This document shows positions 28,725 through 37,480 of a stretch of 64,000 nucleotides of DNA, one piece after another (positions within the stretch are counted from its first letter, which is position 1; the number at the start of each line of letters is the position of its first letter). This stretch comes from Agrobacterium leguminum (GTDB lineage Bacteria > Pseudomonadota > Alphaproteobacteria > Rhizobiales > Rhizobiaceae), in NCBI RefSeq assembly GCF_015704895.1, contig NZ_JADQWB010000004.1, positions 124,001 to 188,000 on the forward strand. The letters are read 5' to 3'. Position numbers and translations under genes: made by a program. Below the pieces are notes generated by a model that worked only from the letters and a program-made list of their open reading frames with translations, searched no databases and had not been told where the DNA came from.

Positions 28725-28813
28725 GGATATTTATCCTCCCGATAAAGTGCTTGCAGTCGGCGATAAGCCGGAAATGAAAATGAAACTGGCACAGTCCGCG
28801 CTGGAATATGGCC

Positions 28814-28852
28814 AGCATGCATGCTCATGCGTGCTGTAAAGCTGCATGACAG
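28814..28852. promoter_or_regulatory. Candidate operator region, ansP side
   Basis: A perfect 12-bp palindrome AGCATGCATGCT (28814-28825) is followed by CTGTAAAGCTGCATGACAG (28834-28852), whose CTGTAA half-site is the same as that in the palindrome on the aspA side. Probable target of the adjacent GntR regulator; inferred. Confidence 0.4.
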
Positions 28853-28942
28853 ATTTTCGCTCCTCATAATGGCAGATAATGCCGTTCGTCAAGCGTATTC
28901 GATATGATTGACCTTCTCCTCCACCCCAATTAAGGTCAAAAA

Positions 28943-28965
28943 ATCTGTAAGACAGCTTTACAGAT
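28943..28965. promoter_or_regulatory. Candidate AnsR operator, aspA side
   Basis: Perfect inverted repeat ATCTGTAA-N7-TTACAGAT located 33 bp upstream of the chosen aspA start, close enough to block RNA polymerase. Its CTGTAA half-site recurs on the ansP side. Confidence 0.55.
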
Positions 28966-28997
28966 ATAGCAACGCTTAAAAGCCAGTGGAGGAAAAA

Positions 28998-30425
28998 GTG
29001 AGCGTGACGCGCAAGGAGCATGATTTGCTCGGGACGAAGGAAATTCCGGCGGATGTCTATTGGGGCGTGCACACGGCGCGCGCCGTGGAAAACTTCAAGA
29101 TCACCGGGGTGACCATCGGCCATAACCCCTATCTCGTCCGGGGACTGGCCTATGTGAAGGAGGCGGCGGCACGCGCAAATCACGAGCTCGGCCTTCTCGA
29201 CACGGAACGCATGGAAGCCATCGCCGCAGCCTGCCGCGAAATCCGCGCCGGTGCGCTGCACGAGCAATTCGTGGTGGATGAAATTCAGGGCGGAGCCGGC
29301 ACTTCCACCAACATGAACGCCAATGAGGTCATCGCCAACCGTGCGCTCGAACTGCTCGGACACGAAAAAGGCGATTATGCCCGCCTTCACCCCAATGACC
29401 ATGTCAATCTCAGCCAGTCGACCAACGACGCCTATCCGACCGCGATCAATGTCGGGCTGATCGAGGCCATCGACGATCTGGCGGCTTCCATGGGCGTGCT
29501 GAAGGATGCCTTCGACCGCAAGGCGCAGGAATTCGCGGGCTTCATCAAGATCGGCCGCACGCAATTGCAGGACGCGGTGCCGATGACGCTCGGCCAGGAA
29601 TTCCGCACCTTCGTGGTGATGCTGGGAGAAGATCAGGCGCGCCTCATCGAATCCGCCGCACTTCTGCACGAGATCAATCTTGGCGCCACCGCCATCGGCA
29701 CCGGGCTGAATGCACCCCGTGGTTATGCCGAGCTTGCCTGCCAGCATCTGGCGGAACTGACCGGACGACCGCTGATGACGGCGGCAGACCTTATCGAAGC
29801 CACACAGGACCCCGGCGCCTTCGTGCATCTCTCCGGCGTGCTGAAACGCGTTGCCGTGAAGCTGTCGAAAACCTGCAACGACCTTCGTCTGCTCTCTTCC
29901 GGCCCGCGCGCCGGTATCGGCGAAATCACCCTGCCCTCCGTTCAGGCGGGTTCCAGCATCATGCCCGGCAAGATCAACCCGGTCATTCCCGAAGTGGTCA
30001 ATCAGGTGGCCTATGCGGTGATCGGCAACGACATAACCATCACCATGGCGGCCGAAGCCGGGCAATTGCAGCTGAACGCCTTCGAGCCGATCATCGTGCG
30101 CGCTCTTTCCCAAAGCATCAGCCAACTGAGCGCCGCGTGCCGCACGCTGGCGGAACGCTGCGTCGACGGCATCGTGGCCAATCCGGCGATCATGGCGCAG
30201 CGCGTGGAAGAGTCCATCGGTCTCGCCACCGCGCTCAACCCGCTGATTGGTTATTATGCGGCGACGGAAGTGGCGAAGGAAGCGCTTGCCAGCGGCCGCA
30301 CCGTGCCGCAGGTGGTTCTGGAACGCGGTTATCTAACGGATGCGCAATTGCAGCAGGCGCTGAGCCCGCGGCACCTTGCCAACCTGCCCGCCGTCACGGC
30401 TGGCGAAGCCGATCTTCGCCAATAA
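28998..30425 (+). CDS. aspA: Aspartate ammonia-lyase (aspartase)
   Basis: 475 aa from the GTG at 28998, chosen because GGAGGAA lies 5 bases before it; an earlier GTG at 28986 would overlap that ribosome binding site. The fumarase/aspartase superfamily signature GSSIMPGKINPVIPE is present, as are the TSTNMNANEVIANR and the STNDAYPTA blocks. It releases ammonia from aspartate to give fumarate, completing asparagine breakdown (ansB of the ans system). Its 3' end overlaps the convergent GntR gene by 32 bp. Confidence 0.94.
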   Translation: MSVTRKEHDLLGTKEIPADVYWGVHTARAVENFKITGVTIGHNPYLVRGLAYVKEAAARANHELGLLDTERMEAIAAACREIRAGALHEQFVVDEIQGGAGTSTNMNANEVIANRALELLGHEKGDYARLHPNDHVNLSQSTNDAYPTAINVGLIEAIDDLAASMGVLKDAFDRKAQEFAGFIKIGRTQLQDAVPMTLGQEFRTFVVMLGEDQARLIESAALLHEINLGATAIGTGLNAPRGYAELACQHLAELTGRPLMTAADLIEATQDPGAFVHLSGVLKRVAVKLSKTCNDLRLLSSGPRAGIGEITLPSVQAGSSIMPGKINPVIPEVVNQVAYAVIGNDITITMAAEAGQLQLNAFEPIIVRALSQSISQLSAACRTLAERCVDGIVANPAIMAQRVEESIGLATALNPLIGYYAATEVAKEALASGRTVPQVVLERGYLTDAQLQQALSPRHLANLPAVTAGEADLRQ

Positions 30426-31110
30426 TCGTCGTCACCACCTGCTTCACCTGCCCAAGGTGAAGCTCCATCGCCTCCCGCGCCTCGGGCGCTGAACCCCGCC
30501 GGATCGCCTCGACGATCCGGCGGTGCTCGAAATTCGAGGCGACGCGACGACCGGCCATCAGGTTGACCATCTCTGACTGTTGGGAAAGGGCCTCGCGGGC
30601 ATCGGCCACCACCTTGGCGAACAGCCTGTTGGCCGATGCTTCCGCAATGGCGCAATGGAATTGCCCATCCAGCAGCACCCAGGGATGCGGCCTTTCTTCG
30701 GCTTCCATCCGATCACAGAGGTCAAGCAGGACTTCCAGCTGAGCATCCGTGCGCCGCAACGCCGCCCAACCGGCCGCAGGAACTTCGATGAAGGGGCGGG
30801 CTTCGATCAGATCGCGGGCGGAATAGGCGCCGTAATTCAATTCGGAAGGCGGGGTCGGAGTCATCACATAGGTGCCGCTTCCGGTGCGGGTCTGCGTCAG
30901 CCCCAGGGTCTGGAGCGACCGCAAAGCCTCGCGAATAATCGGCCGGCTGACACCATATCGGGCGGCCAGATGGGCTTCGGAAGGCAGCCGGGTGCCGACC
31001 GCAAGCTGCCCCGAGGTGATGGCGGAACGGATATCATCGAACACCGCTTCTGCGGCATTCTTGCGATTGATCGGCTGCGCATCCGACAGCCAATCCGACA
31101 ACCCGCCCAT
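30394..31110 (-). CDS. ansR: GntR/FadR-type regulator of the ans genes
   Basis: 238 aa. N-terminal winged helix (about 18-85: LPSEAHLAARYGVSRPIIREALRSL) and a C-terminal FCD all-helical ligand domain with metal-binding positions (D... H in GQFHCAIA, H in FEHRRIVEAI, H near ELHLGQV). Adjacent to aspA and ansPA, it is the obvious regulator; the name follows the R. etli ans system and is an inference. The last 32 bp overlap the convergent aspA, so transcripts are complementary at their 3' ends. Confidence 0.8.
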   Translation of the reverse strand: MGGLSDWLSDAQPINRKNAAEAVFDDIRSAITSGQLAVGTRLPSEAHLAARYGVSRPIIREALRSLQTLGLTQTRTGSGTYVMTPTPPSELNYGAYSARDLIEARPFIEVPAAGWAALRRTDAQLEVLLDLCDRMEAEERPHPWVLLDGQFHCAIAEASANRLFAKVVADAREALSQQSEMVNLMAGRRVASNFEHRRIVEAIRRGSAPEAREAMELHLGQVKQVVTTIIGEDRLRQP

Positions 31111-31175
31111 CTTTAAACCCTCCGCACTCTCAATATGTTCGCAATATCAACGCGAAACCAGAATCGTCCAAACGC

Positions 31176-31203
31176 AAAAAGGACGGCCGCCGCTCTCGCG
31201 GCC
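31176..31203 (-). terminator. Rho-independent terminator of the RND operon
   Basis: GGCCGC / GCGGCC stem with a 7-base loop, followed on the minus strand by GTCCTTTTTGCG. It lies about 105 bp after the pump stop codon. Confidence 0.7.
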
Positions 31204-31262
31204 AAGCCGACCTTCCTAACATTATCCTGCCCGCCGGAACAACGACGGCGGATATTTTTGTT

Positions 31263-31297
31263 GGAGCGAGGGTACGGTATCGCCGCACCCTCGCTCC
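31263..31297. terminator. 11-bp stem-loop after the RND pump gene
   Basis: GGAGCGAGGGT / ACCCTCGCTCC, loop 13 bases, 11 bp downstream of the pump stop. The minus strand continues AACAAAAATAT without a T-tract, so it may protect the mRNA 3' end ahead of the true terminator. Confidence 0.5.
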
Positions 31298-31307
31298 GCG
31301 CCAGATA

Positions 31308-34300
31308 TTACGCCTTGATTTCCGCTACCCCCGGCTTGTCATCCTCACGCGGGATGCGGAACCACGCGACATAGAGCGCCGGCAGGAAAAGCAGCGTAAG
31401 CGCCGTGCCCACCACGATACCGCCCATCATCGCATAGGCCATCGGCCCCCAGAAGATTTCCCGCGATATGGGGATGAGGGCAAGCGTGGCCGCCGCCGCC
31501 GTCAGCATGATCGGCCGCATGCGATGCTCGGTCGCCTCGATGACGGCGCGCCATGCCGAGACCCCTTCGCTTCTCAGATGCTCGATCTGCACGACGAGAA
31601 TGACCGAGTTGCGGATCAGGATGCCAATCAGCGCCAGCACGCCGAGAATGGCGACGAAGCCCATCGGCGCATTGGAGAAGAGCAGCGCCACCACGACGCC
31701 GATCAGGGCAGTCGGCGCCACGGCGAAGACCAGGAACAGCCGGCTGAAGCTCTGCAACTGGATCATCAGGATGGTCGCCATCGCAAACAGCATCATCGGC
31801 ACCACGGCAACGATTGGCCCTTGCGAATCCGCGCTGGATTCTACCGAGCCGCCCGTCTCCAGCGTGTAGCCGACGGGAAGCGCTTTCTGGAACGCCTCGA
31901 TCTTCGGCTTTAGCTGTTCCACGATTGTGGCGGGCTGCGTCGAGCCGATGACGGCGGCCTTGACGGTGACAGTCGGAATCCGGTCGCGACGCCAGATGGT
32001 CGGCTGCTCCAGCTCATAACGGAAATTGGCGATTGCCGAGAGCGGCACGGCCTTGCCGTTGGTTGCCGGCAATTGCAGGTTTTGCAAGGTCTCGATGGAG
32101 CCGCGCTCCGAAAGCTGCGCCCGCGCCACCACGTTGACGAGGTAGATATCGTCCCTCACCTGCGTGACTGTGGAGCCTTCGACAATGCTGTTCATGGCAT
32201 TGGCGATGTCTTCCGAGGAGACGCCAAGCTGGCGGGCCTTGTCCTGCAGAACATCCACTTTCACCACACGCGTCGGCTCGTTCCAGTCCATCACCATGTT
32301 GGACAGCAGCCGGTGTTCGCCGACGATGCCCGACAATTGCTGCCCAAGCTCGCGCACCTTCTGGATATCAGGACCGCTGAGGCGATATTGCACCGGCTTT
32401 CCGACCGGCGGACCGATATCGAGCAGTTTCACGAAGGCGTCGGTGCCGATAAAAGTCTTGTTCAGATAGTCCTGCAACTCGGCGCGCACCTTATCGCGCA
32501 CATCCAGCCCCTTGGTGACGATGACCGTCTGGCCGAAGGTGACATCCGGCGTCTGCACGTCGAAGGACAGGATGAAACGCGGCGCGCCTTCACCAACATA
32601 GGTTGTCCAATGGTCGATATCCGGATTCTTGGCCAGCATTTCCTGCTCGAACTGCGCCATCTGCCGGTTGGTTTCGGCAATGGAACTGTTCTGCGGCAGG
32701 TTCCAGTCAACGATCAGCTCCACGCGGTCGGATGAGGGGAAGAACTGCTGCTGCACAAGGCTCATGCCGCCAACGGAAAGACCGAACAGCGCAATGGTGA
32801 GGATAATCGTCACCCAGCGCCAGCGCAGCGCCCGGCCGAGAAGCCAGGAAAAGGCGGAGGCAAAGCGGCCCTTTTTCTCATGGTGCGATTTCATCGTCTT
32901 CGGCAGGATCGTCACGCCGAGCAGCGGCGTGAACAAAACCGCGACGATCCATGACACGATCAGCGAAACGGCGATCACCACAAAAAGCGTGAAGGTGAAT
33001 TCACCCGCCGCGCTGTTGTTGAGGCCGACCGGAATGAAGCCGGCGACGGTGACCAGCGTACCGGTCAGCATCGGGAAAGCGGTCGAGGTGTAAACATAGG
33101 TCGCCGCTTTCCTGAGATCGTCTCCGACCTCAAGCCGCGCGACCATCATCTCGACCGCAATCATCGCATCGTCGACGAGAAGCCCGAGCGCGATGATGAG
33201 GGCGCCCAGAGAGATACGCTGCAAGGAAATGCCGGTATATTCCATGTAGACGAAGGTGATCGCCAGCACGAGCGGAATGGAAACCGCAACCACCATGCCG
33301 GCCCTGAGGCCAAGGCTGATGAAGCTGATGACGAGAACGATGGCGATGGCCTCGAACAGCGCCGAGGTGAAGCCAGAGACCGCCTCATCGACCACGGCCG
33401 GCTGATCGGACACGCGATGCACATCGACGCCAACAGGCAGATCAGCCACCACCCGCTTCATCTCAGCATCCAGCGCCTCACCGAAATGCAGCAGGTTCGC
33501 GCCGGTTTTCATGCCGATAGCAAGGCCGATGGCCGGCTGGCCGTTGAAGCGGAACAGCGAGGACGGCGGATCGACATAACCGCGCCGGATCGTCGCCACT
33601 TCCGTCAGCGGGAAAAACCGGTTGTTGACCCGCAGATTGATGGACCGCAGGCTGTCTTCCGAGGTGAACTGGCCGCTGACGCGCAGCGCCACACGCTCAG
33701 GCCCTGCATTGACGAAGCCGGATTGCGTGACGGCGTTCTGGGCTTGCAGCGTCTTGATGATCGACTGCTGGTCGATGCCGAGCGCCGCGATCTGCCGCGT
33801 GGAAAACTCCAGATAGATCGTCTCATCCTGTGCGCCGATGACATCGACCTTGCCGATATTGTCGACGGTCAGCACCTTCGCACGGGCATCTTCCACCAGA
33901 TCGCGCAATTGTCGCTGGCTGAGACCGTCGCTGGTGAAGGCGTAGATATTGCCATAGACATCGCCGAAGCGGTCGTTGAAGAAGGGGCCGACGACGCCCG
34001 AGGGGAAATCGCCCTTGATGTCGCCGATCATGTTGCGCACCCGCACCCAGGTCGGCTCGACGTTGCGCGCCTTGGTTTCCGGCACCAGCTCCACAAAGAT
34101 CGTCGTGCGACCGGCCACCGTCTGGCTGCGCAGATGGTCGAGATTGTCGAGTTCCTCGAGCTTCTTCTCGATCCTGTCGGTCACCTGCCGCGCCACTTCT
34201 TCGGCGGAAGCGCCGGGCCATTGCGCGCTGATCACCATGGTCTTGATGGTGAAGTTCGGATCTTCCTCGCGGCCGAGGTTGAGATAGGAGAAAACGCCGG

Positions 34301-34379
34301 CAAGAACGAAAACCAGCATGAAGTACCAGACGAGCGAACGGTGTTCGAGCGCCCAGTCGGAGAGATTGAATTTCTTCAC
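31308..34379 (-). CDS. RND efflux transporter (AcrB/MexB superfamily, TriC-like)
   Basis: 1023 aa from GTG 34379, which overlaps the preceding adaptor stop (GTGA). Twelve membrane helices in two repeats with two large periplasmic loops; the proton-relay Asp pair is seen in LGLLVDDAMIAVEMMVA of helix 4. It exports hydrophobic drugs or metabolites using the proton gradient. Two adaptor genes precede it, as in the Pseudomonas TriABC pump; no outer membrane channel gene is present, so a TolC-type protein from elsewhere must serve. Confidence 0.92.
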   Translation of the reverse strand: MKKFNLSDWALEHRSLVWYFMLVFVLAGVFSYLNLGREEDPNFTIKTMVISAQWPGASAEEVARQVTDRIEKKLEELDNLDHLRSQTVAGRTTIFVELVPETKARNVEPTWVRVRNMIGDIKGDFPSGVVGPFFNDRFGDVYGNIYAFTSDGLSQRQLRDLVEDARAKVLTVDNIGKVDVIGAQDETIYLEFSTRQIAALGIDQQSIIKTLQAQNAVTQSGFVNAGPERVALRVSGQFTSEDSLRSINLRVNNRFFPLTEVATIRRGYVDPPSSLFRFNGQPAIGLAIGMKTGANLLHFGEALDAEMKRVVADLPVGVDVHRVSDQPAVVDEAVSGFTSALFEAIAIVLVISFISLGLRAGMVVAVSIPLVLAITFVYMEYTGISLQRISLGALIIALGLLVDDAMIAVEMMVARLEVGDDLRKAATYVYTSTAFPMLTGTLVTVAGFIPVGLNNSAAGEFTFTLFVVIAVSLIVSWIVAVLFTPLLGVTILPKTMKSHHEKKGRFASAFSWLLGRALRWRWVTIILTIALFGLSVGGMSLVQQQFFPSSDRVELIVDWNLPQNSSIAETNRQMAQFEQEMLAKNPDIDHWTTYVGEGAPRFILSFDVQTPDVTFGQTVIVTKGLDVRDKVRAELQDYLNKTFIGTDAFVKLLDIGPPVGKPVQYRLSGPDIQKVRELGQQLSGIVGEHRLLSNMVMDWNEPTRVVKVDVLQDKARQLGVSSEDIANAMNSIVEGSTVTQVRDDIYLVNVVARAQLSERGSIETLQNLQLPATNGKAVPLSAIANFRYELEQPTIWRRDRIPTVTVKAAVIGSTQPATIVEQLKPKIEAFQKALPVGYTLETGGSVESSADSQGPIVAVVPMMLFAMATILMIQLQSFSRLFLVFAVAPTALIGVVVALLFSNAPMGFVAILGVLALIGILIRNSVILVVQIEHLRSEGVSAWRAVIEATEHRMRPIMLTAAAATLALIPISREIFWGPMAYAMMGGIVVGTALTLLFLPALYVAWFRIPREDDKPGVAEIKA

Positions 34380-35461
34380 TGACGGACCTCCTGATCGATC
34401 CTGATGGCCTGTCCATCCTTGAGCTTGTGAACGCCGGCGCTGGCAACACGTTCGCCGGGCTTGACGCCGCCGGTGATGCGCACGCTGCCGCCTTCGGCAG
34501 GCTCGCCCTCTATCGTGACGGGGCGAAGCGTTACCGTTGCCGTATCGGCATTGACGATCCAGACGCCCCATCCATTGTCGGTCTTTAGCAGGGCCGATGA
34601 CGGAAGCATGATCTGCGGTTCGGATGCGGCAAGCACCGAGGCCGTGACGACGGAGCCGAGCCGGAATGCCGGCGGCGCATCCTGCAGGCTGATCTTCGTG
34701 CGGCGCGTGCGCGTCGCCGTTTCGGCTTCCGGAGCAATCTCGCGCACCACGCCGGTGGTGCGAATTTTCGGGTCAAGCTGCAGGGCGATCTCGAAGGCGG
34801 AGCCGATCTCCAGACGCTGCGCCGCAAATTGCGGAACGTCGACCACCACGTCGCGCACTTCCGGACGGGCAATGGTCACGACCGTTTGCCCGGCCGAGAC
34901 GACCTGACCGATTTCGCCTGAAGTTGCCGTCACCACACCGTCAAATTCCGCATGCAGCTGCGCATAACCCAGCTGCTCCTCGGCCTTGTCCAGATTGGCG
35001 CGGGCCTTGGCGACGGAAGCATTGGCGGTGCGGGTGGCCTGCTCGGCCTCTTCCAGTGCGGCTTCCGTGCCGCTGCGGGCTTCCGCCAGCACGCGCTGGC
35101 GCTGCTCGGTCGTCACTGCATTGGCCAGCTGCGCTTCCGCATTGGAGAGGTCGGATTGCGCGCTCTTCACCGCAAGCTCGAGCGCGAGCGGATCAATCGA
35201 GGCCACCACGTCGCCCTTCTTCACCAGATCAGCGACATCGACATTGCGGGCGATAATGCGCCCGAGCACGCGAAAGCCGAGATCGGTCTGAATGCGCGAT
35301 TCCACCGTGCCGGTCAGACGCAGGGCGTCAGCCGGCTTCTCTTCCACGACGACGGAAAGCACCGGGCGCGGCGCCTCGGCGGCGGCTTCCTGCTTGTCCT
35401 CGCAGGAGGAAACCGCAATCGCCACAGCCACCAAAAACAAGCTTTTGTATATACTGGACAT
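34376..35461 (-). CDS. RND periplasmic adaptor lipoprotein, second of two
   Basis: 361 aa with a lipoprotein signal (AVAIAVSSC, Cys20), lipoyl/barrel-sandwich region (GFRVLGRIIARNVDVADLVKKGD), a long alpha-helical hairpin with coiled-coil character (about 95-165), and beta-barrel and membrane-proximal domains. It links the pump to an outer membrane channel. Its start overlaps the previous gene stop by one base (TAATG). It is clearly different in sequence from the first adaptor, so this is a heteromeric pair rather than a recent duplication. Confidence 0.88.
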   Translation of the reverse strand: MSSIYKSLFLVAVAIAVSSCEDKQEAAAEAPRPVLSVVVEEKPADALRLTGTVESRIQTDLGFRVLGRIIARNVDVADLVKKGDVVASIDPLALELAVKSAQSDLSNAEAQLANAVTTEQRQRVLAEARSGTEAALEEAEQATRTANASVAKARANLDKAEEQLGYAQLHAEFDGVVTATSGEIGQVVSAGQTVVTIARPEVRDVVVDVPQFAAQRLEIGSAFEIALQLDPKIRTTGVVREIAPEAETATRTRRTKISLQDAPPAFRLGSVVTASVLAASEPQIMLPSSALLKTDNGWGVWIVNADTATVTLRPVTIEGEPAEGGSVRITGGVKPGERVASAGVHKLKDGQAIRIDQEVRQ

Positions 35462-36537
35462 TATTGTGCCTGCCCCTTTTCATAGGCGACCTTTTCACCG
35501 GCGCGGAGAAATTTGGTGCCGACGGTGACGACGAGATCGCCGGGATTAAGCCCCTGCGTGATGACGAATTGACCCGTCTCGTAATCGGCGACCTCGATGC
35601 GCCGCATGGCGATTTCCGAAGATTGCGGATCGACCACCCAGACGGCGGGGAAGCCGTCCTGCGACGTCATCGCCGACCACGGAAGCTCAATCGCATCGAC
35701 CTGTTTGAAGCGGAAATGGCCGGATACGGGCGCGCCGAGCGGCATGGTCATATCGCCGTTAAGACCCACCTTGACCCTGATCGTTCCATTGTCCGGGTCT
35801 ATCGTCGGAGAAATCTCCCGCACCGGCGCCGCAACGCTGCGGGCGGGGTCCGACAGGAGGCTGACATTGACGAGATTGTCGATATCACGCTCAAGGAAGA
35901 GGGATTCATAAACATCGAAGACCGCATCGCGCGGCCCGTCATGCGCCAGCGTAAAAACGAGCTGGGCGGCCTGCGCCACCTGGCCGACTTCGACATTACG
36001 CGCCGTGATAACGCCATCCGCATCCGCCCTGAGTTCGGTATAGGACAGAGCATCCCGCGCCGTATCGAGCTGCGCCTGCGCCGATCTCACTGCGCCCTGC
36101 GTCGTGAGCAGGGTTTCCTGGGCCTTGTCGACCGCCGAACGCGAGGTCACCTGCGTCTTGAAAAGGCTTTGCTGACGGTCGAACGTCAATTGCGCCTGCG
36201 TCTGCTGCGCTTCCGCTGATTGCAGGTTAGCCAGGGCGACATCGAGATCGGCCTTTTGCTCTTCGGGATCCATGCGGGCAAGCAATTGCCCGGTCTTCAC
36301 CCGTGCGCCCACATCCACCAGCCGCTCGGTGATTTTGCCGCTGACCCGGAAGGACAGATCCGTCTGGACCCGTGCCTTTACTTCGCCCGTGATGACGCTA
36401 CCGCGATCAACGGGCTTTTTCTCAGCCGCGACCACATCGACGGTGCGGAGCGGCTTTTCGGCAGGCGGCTCTTCATTGCTGCAGGACGACAGGGCGAAAA
36501 TACCGCCAAGCGCCGCCGCGATAAGAATGGTTCTCAT
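35461..36537 (-). CDS. RND periplasmic adaptor lipoprotein, first of two
   Basis: 358 aa with a lipobox (LGGIFALSSC, Cys19), the HlyD-family core (DLSFRVSGKITERLVDVGARVKTGQ), a helical hairpin (about 95-160) and C-terminal domains. First gene of the three-gene pump operon; divergent from a TetR regulator. Together with the next gene it suggests a two-adaptor pump. Confidence 0.9.
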   Translation of the reverse strand: MRTILIAAALGGIFALSSCSNEEPPAEKPLRTVDVVAAEKKPVDRGSVITGEVKARVQTDLSFRVSGKITERLVDVGARVKTGQLLARMDPEEQKADLDVALANLQSAEAQQTQAQLTFDRQQSLFKTQVTSRSAVDKAQETLLTTQGAVRSAQAQLDTARDALSYTELRADADGVITARNVEVGQVAQAAQLVFTLAHDGPRDAVFDVYESLFLERDIDNLVNVSLLSDPARSVAAPVREISPTIDPDNGTIRVKVGLNGDMTMPLGAPVSGHFRFKQVDAIELPWSAMTSQDGFPAVWVVDPQSSEIAMRRIEVADYETGQFVITQGLNPGDLVVTVGTKFLRAGEKVAYEKGQAQ

Positions 36538-36842
36538 GGTGACCTCTTGATCTTCGCCTCATCCTATAATATTTGACTGACTGAATAGTCAATGAAATTC
36601 TTATGCCGCTGATCGGGGAGCTGTCCGGAGTATCGGTACAGGTTCCCGAATGATCGTTCCCTTCTCGTCCGGCACATACCTGCGGGCGCATTGGCAATGT
36701 TCCGGCATAGTGAAGCATGCGCGCGCCTTCACAAAAATCGTTCCGGTTTTTGCGCCGGTGCTATAGGCAAACCCATCTCTCATTTCCGCCAATCGCGACG
36801 GACAGAAGGGCACGCGTCGAAAATAAAGAAGGATCCGGGGCC
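36538..36842. promoter_or_regulatory. 305-bp divergent region between the RND operon and tetR
   Basis: Noncoding. The pump side contains the operator-promoter described separately. The part nearer tetR shows no clear palindrome or RNA gene; the regulator is reached through AAGGA ahead of its ATG. Confidence 0.5.
36573..36592. promoter_or_regulatory. TetR-type operator over the RND operon promoter
   Basis: TTGACT-N8-AGTCAA. Read on the minus strand the left arm is itself a -35 (TTGACT), with possible -10 elements TATTAT (15 bp) or TATAGG (18 bp) downstream, so a repressor bound here would cover the promoter. The first adaptor starts 36 bp away. Confidence 0.6.
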
Positions 36843-37457
36843 ATGGCGAAAGCAAAACTGACACGTGCTGAACAGAAGATACAACGTCCGTTGCAAATTC
36901 TCGATGCCGCATTCGAGGAATTCACCAAAAGGGGATTTACCGCGACGCGGGTGGAAGACATCGCGGAACGGGTGGGGGTGACGAAAGGGACGGTCTACGT
37001 CTATTTCGAAACCAAGGAGGCGCTCTTCGAAGCGATGGTCAAGCACGCCTCCCTGCCATTCCAGGAGGCGTTCAAGGCCTATACGCATACATCCGACGAC
37101 CCCGTCGAGGAGCTTCGCCTGCTGCTGGAATTCCTGTTCGATGCACTCGTCGACGACAAGAAGATGCGGGAACTGTTCCGCTTGATCCTTGCGGAAGGCG
37201 CAAAATTTCCCGATCTCATCGACCAGCACCATGACACGTTGATGGCGCCTGTCTTTGCGCGCATCGATACGGTCCTTGAGGAAGGCGTCGCGAAAAAAAG
37301 GTTCAGGGCCAACCCTCCCGAACTTGCCAAAGTGGTGATGTCGCCCATGGTCGGAACATTGGTGTTTCGGCTGATTTTCAACGACCGACGCATTCTGGAC
37401 AGACAGGCCGTCCTGAAAATACATCTCGAGCTGATCATGCGTGGGCTGCTGGCATAG
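36843..37457 (+). CDS. TetR/AcrR-family repressor of the RND operon
   Basis: 204 aa from ATG 36843 (AAGGA upstream); 42 extra codons in frame upstream lack a domain and are rejected. The helix-turn-helix is TRVEDIAERVGVTKGTVYVYF (about 35-56), followed by a helical ligand domain ending in the C-terminal TetR_C-like segment. Divergent position next to the pump and the palindrome on the pump promoter point to local repression relieved by a pump substrate. Confidence 0.9.
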   Translation: MAKAKLTRAEQKIQRPLQILDAAFEEFTKRGFTATRVEDIAERVGVTKGTVYVYFETKEALFEAMVKHASLPFQEAFKAYTHTSDDPVEELRLLLEFLFDALVDDKKMRELFRLILAEGAKFPDLIDQHHDTLMAPVFARIDTVLEEGVAKKRFRANPPELAKVVMSPMVGTLVFRLIFNDRRILDRQAVLKIHLELIMRGLLA

Positions 37458-37480
37458 GCATCATTCTTCGCGGCCCGGCC

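Noticed and set aside
37458-37480. Terminator after tetR and gabD
   Set aside because: The 23-bp gap has no inverted repeat; termination, if any, is rho-dependent or inside coding sequence.
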